A DNA stretch of 64,000 nt from Numida meleagris. Its lineage: Eukaryota; Chordata; Aves; Galliformes; Numididae. Below are positions 39,166 through 50,400 of the stretch, one piece after another. The number at the start of each line of letters is the position of its first letter. Within the stretch, counting starts at the first letter, position 1. The DNA is taken from positions 16,895,428-16,959,427 of the forward strand of contig NC_034414.1 in assembly GCF_002078875.1 (NCBI RefSeq). The letters are read 5' to 3'. A program made the translations under genes and the position numbers. The notes beneath the pieces were generated by a model. The model was not told the DNA's origin, made no database searches, and worked only from the letters and a program-made list of their open reading frames with translations.

Positions 39166-39170
39166 ATTGG
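39166..39170 (-). promoter_or_regulatory. FADS1: CCAAT box (NF-Y type), distal, FADS1
   Basis: ATTGG on the plus strand reads CCAAT toward FADS1. It overlaps the upstream in-frame ATG at 39167 (CCAATGGGC), so the site can act either as promoter or as an alternative start, depending on where transcription begins. Confidence 0.45.
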
Positions 39171-39261
39171 TCCGCGTTGCCTTGCGCCCGCCCACTCGGG
39201 GCTGTGCGGGGCCGCCGGTCGTTGGGCATCGCGAGGCGTGAGGAAAGAAGAGCCCCGCGGC

Positions 39262-39306
39262 GTGCCCGGCTCTACGGGGTGTGCCCGGCTCTACGGGGTG
39301 TGCCCC
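39262..39306. repeat. Short tandem repeat, about 2.3 copies of 19 bp, upstream of FADS1
   Basis: The unit GTGCCCGGCTCTACGGGGT occurs at 39262-39280 and 39281-39299 and begins a third time. It lies about 230-275 bp 5' of the FADS1 ATG, inside the CpG island. Confidence 0.85.
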
Positions 39307-41252
39307 GAATCCTGCCGAAACAAAGCGAGATCCTCCCGTGCGGGGATGCGCACGCATCACAACGAGGGCCTCACGCCCTTCTCCCGGTCCCCAATTTCCT
39401 TTGTCTCTTCCCGCACCGCCCGCTCTGACCCAGTTACCGTAGCCGCTGTTGGCTGTAGCCATGGGAACCGAGCACCGCACCGGGGCCGCCCGGCTCGGGA
39501 TGACCCTCTGCCCGCACCAACCACGGACCCAACGCCTTTTTTCCTTTTTTTCCCCTTCCTTTATGTGGCAGTGATGGTAACGACGTACAGATCTTCACAT
39601 TCAAATTCACCGATTACCTCTGAAGCTTCTCTTGACATGAAACCTGTCTCTGATCCAGGCATCACAGCGGCCCCATCAGCCAGCAGCTCGGCGCACTGCA
39701 GGGCTGGTGTCCTGCACCAGCAGGTCCTCCTGCACGTGCCGTGTCCGGGATCTCAATGGGCCTCACGCAGGCGAGAATGAACTCTTTGTCATAAAGACTG
39801 CAAGGGAAAACCAGCTGCTTTGCAGCGTCCTACATCCAGCTGTGAGTGTCTGCACTAACAGAGTCAGTCTTCATTTAATTGCTTTAGGTGATTCACTAGG
39901 TAAAAACACATCACGGAGCTCATGGGGACCTCGTGACTAGGCTGACAATGTGGAGAAATGGAGGAGGGGGACTGGAAGGGCTGCAGACCGTCCTGAAGTA
40001 GAGGAAAATGAGTTGGGATAGCAGAGGGATCTGTGGGGTCTGAACCTGCGGGGAAGTCCCACTAATAGAGTTAGTTCTTGGCTGCAGCTCACCGTGAGCA
40101 AAGCCCAAGGTGCAGAGAGAATGGTGTGGTGGTGTGCCAGCAGGGAGGCTGAGAACAGGGCCAGGGAGTCAGAGGAGAGGACATCAGGGTCGGGAGCAGC
40201 TCCTCTGAACAGAACGAAATGCGGAAGAGTTACACGATGCAGACTGCTGCCAAGGCAATTCCAACAGCTGCTCTGCAGGAGGAAAGCACCATATTTAGCA
40301 ACATTTCCCTCGCAGGGACGAGCTAGAAACTCAGGAGTTTCAGCTCCCTGTGTCCCAGCTCTCTGCAACACCGCTCGCCACCTGCAGCATCACTGGGAAT
40401 GAGCTGCAAGAGCCAAATGGTTTGGACTAGGAAAGTTAGCATTGTACCCAGACCTCTTTGTTTGGGTTACTAACAGTTTAATGACACTAACAATTAGTTC
40501 TTGGGTTTGCTTATAAACAGCATTTCTTCGATCCACATTAACTGCATGGAGCATTTGCTCTGGTACTCTGCCCTAAAGGCTAACTGTTAGAAGTTAGCGG
40601 TGACAATTACACCTGGCAGAGGGAAAAACGAATATAAGTCATGGTGGACTACTGGCGGAAGACTGTGATTTGGGAGGAGGTTTCAAACTTGCCAGAAAAA
40701 GCAACCAGAAATCAGTAATACGACAGAAGAGCCAGGATAAAAACAATCGTGCCCTACGGAATATGTAAATTGAGGTTTGTAACAGAGCGAGTAAGGCGCT
40801 AATTGTTTCGTTTTTCAAAGCGAAAGAGGAAATGCAAGAACCCACTGATTCCAGCTGCAGATAACAGCAGAACGTCTTCATTCTAAATTATTGCAAATGA
40901 GATCACACTGACAGGGCAGTGTTAGAACGGAACTTTTCTCTCTTTAATCTCACCCCAATGAGCATTTGCAATGTCTGCTGCTTCCTGTACTAATTAAGTG
41001 CTATTATACAGCCTGCTTCCTTGGCATCCAGACCTGACAATCCCCCATGGCTGATCCAAGATCCTCTGCAGAGGGTGGAATTGGTGCCAGTGACAACACT
41101 GTAATGGGAGGTTTGGGATTTTTTTGTTTGTTTCCCTTGTAAAGTCGGTCAGCTCTTCGGCAGTGTCCCATGGCGAGAAAAAGTGTCACCAGCTCTCTTC
41201 AAAATGCTGGGATACATCAAAGGAAAATTTAATTTTATTTCTTATTCTATCC

Positions 41253-41253
41253 A

Positions 41254-41284
<31 letters not shown>

Positions 41285-41294
41285 ATAGATAAAT
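41253..41294. repeat. (ATAA)n microsatellite
   Basis: About ten tandem ATAA units with one interruption (ATAG). Confidence 0.9.
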
Positions 41295-41384
41295 TGCAGG
41301 TAGACATTAAGCAACAGTGGAAATTTTCTGTGGCAGAGCAAGCGGCATTCCTTGCTATTCTGAACAGCATCTCCTATAGCCATA

Positions 41385-41460
41385 GGATCACATTATGTCC
41401 TGGTTTGGAAGGCACCCACAAGGACCACTGAGCCCAACTCCTGGCTCCTCACAGCACCGC
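41385..41460 (-). mobile_element. Possible decayed CR1 remnant
   Basis: GGTTTGGAAGGCACCCACAAG followed by GAGCCCAACTCCTGGCTCC resembles a CR1 3' variant in reverse. It is short and uncertain. Confidence 0.4.
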
Positions 41461-41761
41461 TGTTCATCCTGAAGCTCCCACATCCCCCATCCCCATTCAG
41501 ATGTAACAAAACCTTCAAGCTAACAAATACATTTATGCAAACAATGTTTTGTCCAGTAAGAAATGTCAAGGACCCAGATGGCAACAAAGTGGTTCTGCTG
41601 GAACGGGTTTTGAAATGTAGCAGGATGAAAGGTGGTTAGAGACTGTGACGTTTGATATGAAGCTGTCTCCCTCATTTCTGACTGTTATTTAGTCATTTCA
41701 TATTTTAACACCTACGGGCCTGGCGCACAGCCTCATTGGCAAGGTGCTGTGTAAATACCTG

Positions 41762-41817
41762 TTTTTGAAGATCCTCATGGGTCTCTTCCAACTGAGGACA
41801 TTCTATGATTCTATAAA
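41762..41817 (+). mobile_element. Short CR1 LINE 3' remnant
   Basis: GGGTCTCTTCCAACTGAGGAC followed by ATTCTATGATTCTAT is the end of a CR1 copy. Confidence 0.65.
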
Positions 41818-44751
41818 CACATCAACATACGAGAGAAGAGATAGCATATGGACAGTTGCTGCTGACAGAACAGAAGGCAATCACAAGACAGAGGTAACCA
41901 GGTGTGTGTGAGTAGGGACATTTACACTCAGAACTGGGGACACAGTCATTAAGAAACAGTATTACTGGCAAGCCAACCTTCTTGAGAGCTTCGTGTTGAC
42001 ACATGAACGATGGGCAGAGTAGCTGAAGATGATTAAATTGCTTTGAAATTGGAATCACTGTCCTGCAGCAATTTTCCTTGTAGAAGGGAGGTTGCTGTGT
42101 ACCACTGTAGCCTGGTATTCCAGTTTAAACACTTCTGCGCACTGGTGCCAGGTGAGGTGCTGCTGCATGCCACTGCCAGGGAAGCCCAGGTGGGACAACA
42201 CCAAAGTCATCCTCCAGGTACTCCATTCCAAAAGGCATATTTTTAGAATCTTATCTTGCCAACCTCTAGATTATACTCTGTAAAAAGACAAGAAAAATAA
42301 CACCAAAATTGTATTTTCTGTTTTTTTTTTCCAGTTTCCTCAGAATCTTTCTTTCCTAACACCAACAAATCAATGCACAGCACAGAACAAAGACACCTAA
42401 ATTCCTTTTCTCTCCCCATTCCATACCACTCAGCGAGATGGCCTTCACTTACTCAAGGTAGCTTATAGATTTCTGCCTTGCTCAAAGGAGAAAACGTACC
42501 CCTTCAGTGTGTTCCTCCTACAAAAAACTCCCCTGCTCTAAGCTTCTTTGTGTCTCTTTTCCATTTCCTGATGTGTTTCTCACCACTCTCCTGTCTCTCC
42601 CATTAAACTCGGTGCCTTTGTGTCCATTACACAAGCTCTTTGTGCTGCTAAAGCCACACCACGCAACAAATGCAGCCTTTCACCTAGTTGGCCGCAGCAC
42701 TGACTCTGTTCTCTTCCCATCGCCCTGGCTAGTTTTGTGCCCCAGGAGCCAAACAAAACCTAGAACAAGTGCCACAGAGAGCCTTGCCAGCATTACAGCC
42801 CGCAATACAGAAAGATGATAGCACTGTTGTTGGGTGGTTTTTTTGTTCGGCTGGTTTTTTACAGGAACCTTTCAATGGCCTGCCGTTACATTATTACACA
42901 ATTATCTATGTGAAATATCTAGAACATCAAATGAGGAGTTGCCTTAAAGTCTTCATATCAATGTACATCTAAAAGATACAACAGCAGATTCAGCTTCTTA
43001 CTGATTGATTCTTCTTTCTTACCAGTGTACTTCCACCAATTTACACACTGATACATTTATTTCATTGGCCAATGACCTGATGGACTATGACCATCAGTCC
43101 ATACCGCGAGTTACAAACAATCTGGGTCTTTATCTCTACAAGGTTGAAAGAAATCTGCTTTGAATCTGCTTATGGACATGGAGGATAGAACCTTGAATTA
43201 GGACACTGAACAAGCAAAAATATTTCATGAGTCTGCAAATCTAATTTTCTTTCAAAATATCTGGCACTGTAATGGATCCCCTCTACTTTCTTTCTCATGG
43301 TAAAATATCCTTAGTGAAGCACAAAGAAATGCATTCTAGGATAATTAATTGCAGATGGAAAAAAAAAAGAATATTTATATGCACCAAAAAAGCAATTTTT
43401 AAATTGAGATCTGTAGACCTCTCAGTGTTCATGGACTTGAGTGTTCAACAAAGATAGCCCCAAAATTCACATTCACTAAACATGGATCTCTCAGTGGGAA
43501 ACTTGTAAGGGAGAAGAGATCAAAGCAGCAAACTACTGCCATATGGAACTAGTCAATATAGATTTAGCTGTCAGCCTGATTTCCCTTAGGATTTCTTTCC
43601 ACACGTGGAATCCTTAAAGCTGAGAGCAGCTCTTTTACCATAGTGGCCCAACGGCCAACGTGAGCCAAGCTCTGGTGTGGGTTCTGTATTACCATATAGC
43701 AAATGAAGCTTGTAGCAGCCTCACTTTCACAGTTCAAGCCTGTGCTTCCTGGATCTAGCCTGAAAATTCAAACAATCTGTAGTGAAACAACACTATAGTT
43801 GTAAGCAGAAACGCAGAATATCAGTAGACACATCATGTAACAAAATCAAAGTAAAAAGAGAATAGAGGTGTCTTAGAGCTGCACCTAAATAAACATATTC
43901 TGACATGTTACCAACTGCATCTCTTTCTGCCTGTCTTCTTTGATAGAACTTTTACACAAAGATGTGACGAGTGAACAACAGAAAGATCAACATTTTGGAA
44001 TGCACCTGTGCAAGGTCACCAGGATGGGAGCACACCCAGCTGAAGCACCGCCATGGCAGCCTCAGCTACACGGTGCTGAGAGCGCAGAGGGCACAGCCTT
44101 AGTTAGCACTACGGAGGTCAAAGTATCCCATGTGCTGCTTAGCATCTCCAGTGCAATTAAACTCCTGACGTTCCCAGAGCACAGCGCAGAGATTACAATG
44201 GTATATTTTCCTACATGACATGCAGCAAGCTTCAGGTCCACTTTAAAGCCCTGTTACTCCAGCAGTGCCCTGCTGACATTTGTTATTACTGTCCTTGTCA
44301 GAGGTCTATTTTGAACGGAACTAAATAAAGCTGGCGAGTCTTGGGAAAACATTCCTTTCATTTCTGACTTCCATCATCCTGCGCTGCAGGAAGGACTGTT
44401 TAACCATCCGAAGCCCTCATGCAGCAGCAAGACCAGGCAGAAGCAGAAGCCTTTAGGACACATTGGCATGAGGACAGCACCAGGTGGTTCTCACTGCCAT
44501 GGAAGTGCTGCATGTTTTTCCACTTTGCTCTCCGTTCCTATAGCCTATGTACGGTGTGTGGGTGGAGAAAGGGAGGGGAGCAACGGCTTTTTGAATATCC
44601 GCTCCCTGTTCTCAGCTCCTTCAAGCCAATGGCAGCAGAAAAAACAGAGCCTGAAGAGGGGCTGGGGTTGGCTGGGAACACAACAACAGCAGGGCAGCAG
44701 ACACTGCTCAGCTTCCCCAAAGGAGGTCGTCCCTTACCCCCTGCATAGCAG

Positions 44752-44995
44752 GATCACAGAATCACAGAATCATCAATATTGGAAAAGAGGTCTAAGATTG
44801 CCAAGTCCAACCCCCACCATGCCCACTGACCATGTCCCCAAGTACCACATCCACACATCTCCTGAACACCTCTAGGGATGGTGACTCTTACCACCTACCT
44901 CCCTGGGCAGCCTGTACCAGTGCCTCACCACTCTTCCTAAGAAGAAATGTTTCCTAATATCCAACCTGAGCTCCATCCTTCAGTAATGACATGCA
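44752..44995 (-). mobile_element. CR1 LINE 3' fragment
   Basis: It begins with an inverted tail with repeated AGAATCAC units, then GAGGTCTAAGATTGCCAAG, CCCTGGGCAGCCTGTACCAG and TTTCCTAATATCCAACCTGA. Confidence 0.9.
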
Positions 44996-45834
44996 ATAAA
45001 TTGCTAGAGAGCAAGCAAACTTCATGAATTGAAGTGTTTGATGGTCAGCCACAGGGGTTCCTTCCCCTCCTTTTGCAGACCAGGTCAGAGAACAGGGTCT
45101 GAGCTACAAACCCAGTGTAGTTCCTGACCTAAGATTTGGTCATACAGCAGAAAACCACCTCTGTGTCACAAGTCAAGAGGAGCAATCTGTACCCTATAAC
45201 ATTAGTGTGTGAAGCCCACTTAGAATCAGCTAGAGACACTGAAGGCAAGAAAAAAGTGCCCTTCACTTCTTAATGAAAGGAGTCACGGGGGAAGATGCCT
45301 GTTGCCAAGAAAGCCATTGATCATGATTGCCTCGCCCCAAAAAGCAGCTACAGGAACCCTCAGGCATGGGATAGACACCAGTGAAAACGCTGCTCCATTA
45401 GTTTTGCTCTTGCACCTCAACACCTTGTGCAACATCCTGACAAGGATTATGTTATTACAATGCGCCCCACGGCAAAGAAAAGATGGCACTATCCCACTTA
45501 GCAAAAGTGTTGCCCTAAGAGGAGATTGCCTTGTGAGTGGGACCAACAGCCCCCCTGTGACAGAGGGGCAGCTTGGGCTACAAACTTGATGTGAGCAAAT
45601 AGAGAAAAACAACGTGTGTTTTGGGCAGAATAACAAAATGTCCTTCCTAAGTTAAGAAGGGTGGTTGTAATTCTGGAGGAAGCAAAAAGAGGAAGAAGAA
45701 GAAAAGGGAAGATTAAAAAAAAAAAAAAAAGGAGGAGGAGGAAAATAAAAGAGGAAAGAAAAAATGGGGAAAATAGAAAAGACAAAAGAAGAAAAGAAAG
45801 GGGGGAAAAGAAGAAAAAAAGAATAAAAGCGAAA

Positions 45835-46349
45835 GACAGAAAGACAGAAAGACAGAAAGACAGAAAGACAGAAAGACAGAAAGACAGANNNNNNNNNNNN
45901 NNNNNNNNNNNNNNNNNNNNNNNNNNNNNNNNNNNNNNNNNNNNNNNNNNNNNNNNNNNNNNNNNNNNNNNNNNNNNNNNNNNNNNNNNNNNNNNNNNNN
46001 NNNNNNNNNNNNNNNNNNNNNNNNNNNNNAGAAAGACAGACAGAAAGACAGACAGACAGAAAGACAAAGAAAGAAAGAAAGACAAAGAAAGAAAGACAGA
46101 AAGAAAGAAAGAAAGAAAGACAGAAAGAAAGAAAGACAGAAAGAAAGACAGACAGAAAGACAGACAGACAGAAAGACAGACAGACAGAAAGACAGAAAGA
46201 CAGACAGAAAGACAGACAGTCAGAAAGACAGAAAGACAGACAGAAAGACAGAAAGACAGAAAGAAAGAAAGACAGAAAGAAAGACAGAAAGAAAGACAGA
46301 AAGAAAGACAGAAAGAAAGACAGAAAGACAGAAAGAAAGACAGACAGAA
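45835..46349. repeat. AGAC/AGAA microsatellite with a 141-bp gap
   Basis: Tandem AGAC and AGAA tetramers run up to the FADS2 CpG island, about 540 bp from the ATG at the nearest point. A run of N at 45889-46029 marks sequence the assembly could not resolve, so the true length is unknown. The purine-rich stretch extends left to about 45660 as a GA-rich tract. Long frames in both strands across it are artefacts of the repeat. Confidence 0.97.
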
Positions 46350-46379
46350 AAGAAGCTTTTAGAAGCAGGAGCCGAAATC

Positions 46380-47420
46380 CTGCTGCAGAAGCCAAAAGGA
46401 GGCGTGGGAGGCGAGGGGCTCCCCCCGTGCCGTCAGGCCGTGGGTTCGCGGCCCGGCCTGGCCGGCCGCCGGCTGCTCCCTTCGCAAGATCGCGCGGGGC
46501 CAATGGCAGCGCCCAGCTCGGCGGCGGGAGGGCCGGGATTGGTGCAGGGGCTCTGCTGATCCCTGTGGAAGCCTCACCGGTACTGAATGGAGGGGGATGC
46601 TGGGGAGGCGGGGGGGTGGAATGGGCCGAGCTTGTTTCAAAACGAAGCTATGTGTGAGGAGAAAGTACATAGTGAGGGAAAACGTAGCCTAGGGGGCACT
46701 TAGGAGCCAGCGACGGAACTGGCGGAGCGCTGGGGCCGGGCAGCGAGAGACAAAGAGAAGGGAGGACATGAGCAGAGGAAGCGGGGGAGAGCCGGGGATC
46801 AGCTGAGCTAAATCGGGCACGGGAAGCTCGTCCCGCCCGCACGGCCCCGGGCCTCGCGTGTCGAGAGGACAAAGCGGCGGCCGGCCCCATGGGGAAGGGG
46901 GGCGAGAAAGGAGAGGAGTCCGGGGAGTGCAAGCCGCAGGTCCGCTCCTACACCTGGGAGGAGATCCAGAAGCACAACCTGAGGACGGACAGGTGGCTGG
47001 TGATAGAGCGAAAGGTGTACAATGTCACCCAGTGGGCGCACAGGCACCCGGGCGGCCAGCGGGTCATCAGCCACTGCGCCGGCGAGGATGCCACGGTAAG
47101 GACACGGGGCTGCTCCGGGCTCCGGCACGTCCCCGCGGGCACGCACCCTGCCCTGCTCCTCTCCCAGCACATCTCCCCGCACATGGGCGATACCCGCGGG
47201 CGCAGCGCCTCCCCCGCTGGGCAGCATCTGGGGGAGCGGTCGGGAAAGCCTCCTTTGCGCGGCTTTGTCTGCGTTCGTGCCGGGCCGGGAGTTGGAGATT
47301 CGTGGGCCGAGGGTCCTCCCCTCCTCGGTGCGTGCCTTAGGGCATGCGGGGGAGCGCGCACGGGAAGGGTTAAAGCCCGAACCCCCGCTTCACGGCCGCG
47401 CTGTTGCAGAGATGAGCTGA
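46380..47420 (+). promoter_or_regulatory. FADS2: CpG-island promoter region of FADS2
   Basis: This GC- and CpG-rich block starts right after the AGAC/AGAA microsatellite and runs over the start codon and exon 1 into intron 1. It contains two oppositely oriented CCAAT boxes about 350-390 bp before the ATG. I saw no TATA box. The boundaries are estimated by eye. Confidence 0.7.
46500..46542 (+). promoter_or_regulatory. FADS2: Pair of opposed CCAAT boxes, FADS2 promoter
   Basis: CCAAT at 46500-46504 and ATTGG (CCAAT on the other strand) at 46538-46542 are 38 bp apart in the CpG island. Paired NF-Y sites of this kind are common in TATA-less promoters of lipid genes. Function is inferred. Confidence 0.4.
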
Positions 47421-50400
47421 ACAAGGCGCCGTTCAGCTTTTTCCCAGGTGAGAATTCTCCAGAGAATTGTGTTACAGGTTTCTACAGAGGGGGGGAAAAA
47501 GAAAAAAAAAAAAAAAAAAAAAGTTTGCTGCTGCTACAGCTGTTCCTGGGTTCCATGGCTGGATTGTTTCAGACACCTCTCGTGTTTCAGCAATTAAAAA
47601 AAAAAAAAAAAAAGGAGGGGGTGGAAACAAATTGGTTTAGAGATTGCTGTCTGCATTTTTCCCCCGAAGCCACTTTCTGCAGAAATGCATCCCAAGAGCT
47701 TGTTCCCGCCCCGGGGTGAATAAATGCAACTGCCTCCAGCTCTCTGTGCGTGGTAAGCAGAGCTGTAGCATTAGCTGCTGGCCTGCTGCAGCTCTCACAC
47801 CTGAGCAAGAAGGCTATGTGTGCGACTGAATTACTAACGCTTTCCTTCAGTCTCCCTCTGCCTGCGGTTATTCCCCGCTATTTTCCTGGAAGCACTGAGA
47901 TGCATTCTGTTCTTGTCCGGTTCCCATAAATGCCCCAAATGAGCAGCTTTCTGCCTCAGAAGGAAAGGGGTGGGGCTTTCTCTCTGCTGCACAAGCTGCC
48001 ATCAGAGGAGCTCGCTTCCTATCCCTGCGAATTCACTGCAATTCCTCCACAAGGAATCAAAAAGCATCTGCTGTTGCATTTGTCTCTGATCTTTGCAAGG
48101 CAGACTGGAAGACACAGTTGTGACTCTGCTTCCAGCTCCTCCTCCCCAGGGTAACATCTCTCTATACTCAGAGAGCACTCCGTGAAGGCACGGCCTGAAC
48201 GGTGCTCTGAAATCGCCCTGAGCACTAACACAGAGTTGGCATCTGTTTTCCAGCTTCCCCATGGTGAATAACATTTTACTGCCAAAACATCTCTTGCATT
48301 CAGGGTGAGAAAGCTTTGGCCTTGAGCCTGTTGGGGCTTTGCTAAAAAGTTTCGTTTTGAGTTGCAAGATACCACAACTGAGAGAGCTATGGGGGAAGAA
48401 AAAGCAATGATAAAGATGCAGCTCTTAAATAGTTTCCTTCTTCCCGTAATCCCCCCTTAACACTGTGTGCAGCCCAGCAAATATGCCCCAAAGCAACTCT
48501 AGCTTCTTCTCCATTTGTTTTTTACCAATACTATAGAGGATCAGGTGCACCCATCTGGCCCAAACTGCCTGTGGACAGACTCACTGCACTCTGTGTCCAC
48601 ATCAGGGACTCTACAACAAGCTGGTTGGTGCTATGTGAGCTAATTCTTCTTAGGATGCTCACAGGACAGCTGACAGGGAGCTCCCTTGACAGCTCTTGTG
48701 CTCAGCATGCTCAGGTGCTGCTGGTCTGGTCAGAGTGCCTGGGACAGCTTACAGATGAGTTTCCCCTGCAAGTACCTGCAGTCCTCAGCAGTGACTCACT
48801 TTAGGCTGTACCTCAGCACACTGACATGGCACACCAGTCTGGGACAGAGACAGCCCGTTGTGGCACCACATCTTGCATGGTTGCCTTCAATAAATGAATA
48901 AGGCTTAGAATATTGTCCCAGCACCTTGCAGCATCTCTGATTTAGAAGATATTCAAGGATGCAAAAGAACATCTTTGTTTCGACTGCACTAAGTACTTTG
49001 ATGCTTATATATGGCTCATAGGCTAATACATAAAACTTTTCTTTCCCCGCCAAAAGCAGCTAGGATAATTCCCTCTTCCCAAAAGACGCTTGCCTTTTGT
49101 CTGTGTTCTAAGAGGCACGATCGTATTTCTGACCAGTTCCAACCTCTCCTTTTCATCCAACCCTGAAAGAAGCAAAGCTGTTAGGTTCGGAGATAGAGGA
49201 GAGCTCTCCCTGGAAATGTTATGACATGTTTAGAAAACAGATATACTGCTGTCAGGGAAGCCTTGGGTAGACAGCTCTCATTCCTTACTTGCCTCCTACA
49301 GCAGAATTTCTGTGATCAGAGTATTACTCTGATGCTCAACCCAAAGTCCTGGAATAAGGTGAAAGTTTACATGGACGTTGGTGCACTTTGGAGCCAAGGT
49401 TGTTGGCTGGGAATTTGGAACTCCAGAGCCAGCTTGTGAATGGAGGTCAGCTCCCAGCAAGGTCAGCTAGGCACAGTGAGCACGTTCTGATCTGCCCTTC
49501 CTATTTATCACAGAATCACTGAGGTTGGAAAAGACCACTAAGATCACCAAGTCCAACCCTCAGCCCGCCCCCACCATACCCACTGACCACGTCCCTCAGT
49601 GCCACATCTACACAGTTCTTGAACACCTCCAGGGACGCTGACTCCACCACCTCCCTGAGCAGCCTGTGCCAGTGCATCACCACTCCTCCTGAGAAGATTT
49701 TTTCCCTAATAATAACAATTTAGAGCAAGAGGGGAGATTTTAGCCCGTTCTTACAATGAACTGGTAGTCAGTGGGATGAAGGAAGAAAAGCGGAAGCATG
49801 GTACTACTGACTTCTGTTTTTGACTGTATCTCAGATGTATTTTGTTTATTAATAAAGTGAAGAATATAGGGATTTTGACATGATGAGAAAAGGAGACTAA
49901 AACCACACAAATCGTTAGCCAAGATGTCTGACAAAGTTATAACCCCATACTTCCTTTATCTACCCTCCCTTTTGAATCATGGGCCTTCTGGCCTCCATGA
50001 GATCCATGGTTTGGTTCCATGAGATATGGAAGATGTCAGGCTTTCCCCAAATGTGATAGGATCTCAGTGAAGGAGGAGCACAGTGATTGAAATAAAATAA
50101 GCTCCAAATTAAGCTGGAGCTCTTATGTTGAAGACCATCTCACAAAAGAGAACTGTGACTTAGTGTGGCAAACTTATCATGGAACTTCATCTTTACAGCC
50201 CTTTGAGGTGAACTCTGCTCAAATCGAATACACTATGAAAGCAAAAGTCAACCCCCTCTCCTGAATGGCCTCCATGCAGCAGACTTTCATAGGGTATTTA
50301 TATGCTAGTGCGGATTTGCACACATTCCTGTCAGCCTACCTTCCAAGGGAATTAAGCAGGATTTAGGTGTTTAGTTGCTTAGGAAATTTCTTGGGTTGCC

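Larger units (their letters stand above)
38330..39540 (-). promoter_or_regulatory. FADS1: CpG-island promoter region of FADS1
   Basis: G+C and CpG content rise sharply over this stretch, which covers the FADS1 start codon, exon 1 and the beginning of intron 1. A GC box (134-146 of the 39000 block, GGCCCCGCCCCCC) and two inverted CCAAT boxes lie within 140 bp upstream of the ATG. This is the layout of a TATA-less promoter. The edges are estimated by eye. Confidence 0.7.
39541..46379. other. FADS1/FADS2 head-to-head intergenic region
   Basis: The roughly 7 kb between the two CpG islands holds no recognisable gene. It contains a few CR1 remnants, an (ATAA)n microsatellite, and the large AGAC/AGAA microsatellite at its right end. 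Because it separates divergent FADS1 and FADS2, any shared enhancer would be expected here, but I can point to no specific element. Confidence 0.6.

Noticed and set aside
38196..39780. Long plus-strand open frames (up to 410 codons) across the FADS1 CpG island
   Set aside because: They are antisense to FADS1 exon 1, and GC-rich DNA lacks stop codons by chance. Composition is Arg/Pro/Ala/Ser-rich with no domain.
45498..46503. Open frames of 195-283 codons on both strands rich in Leu/Ser/Phe or Lys/Asp/Arg
   Set aside because: They are translations of the AGAC/AGAA microsatellite and run through the N gap.
46808..47424. Minus-strand frames over FADS2 exon 1
   Set aside because: They are antisense shadows of the FADS2 coding exon and its CpG island.
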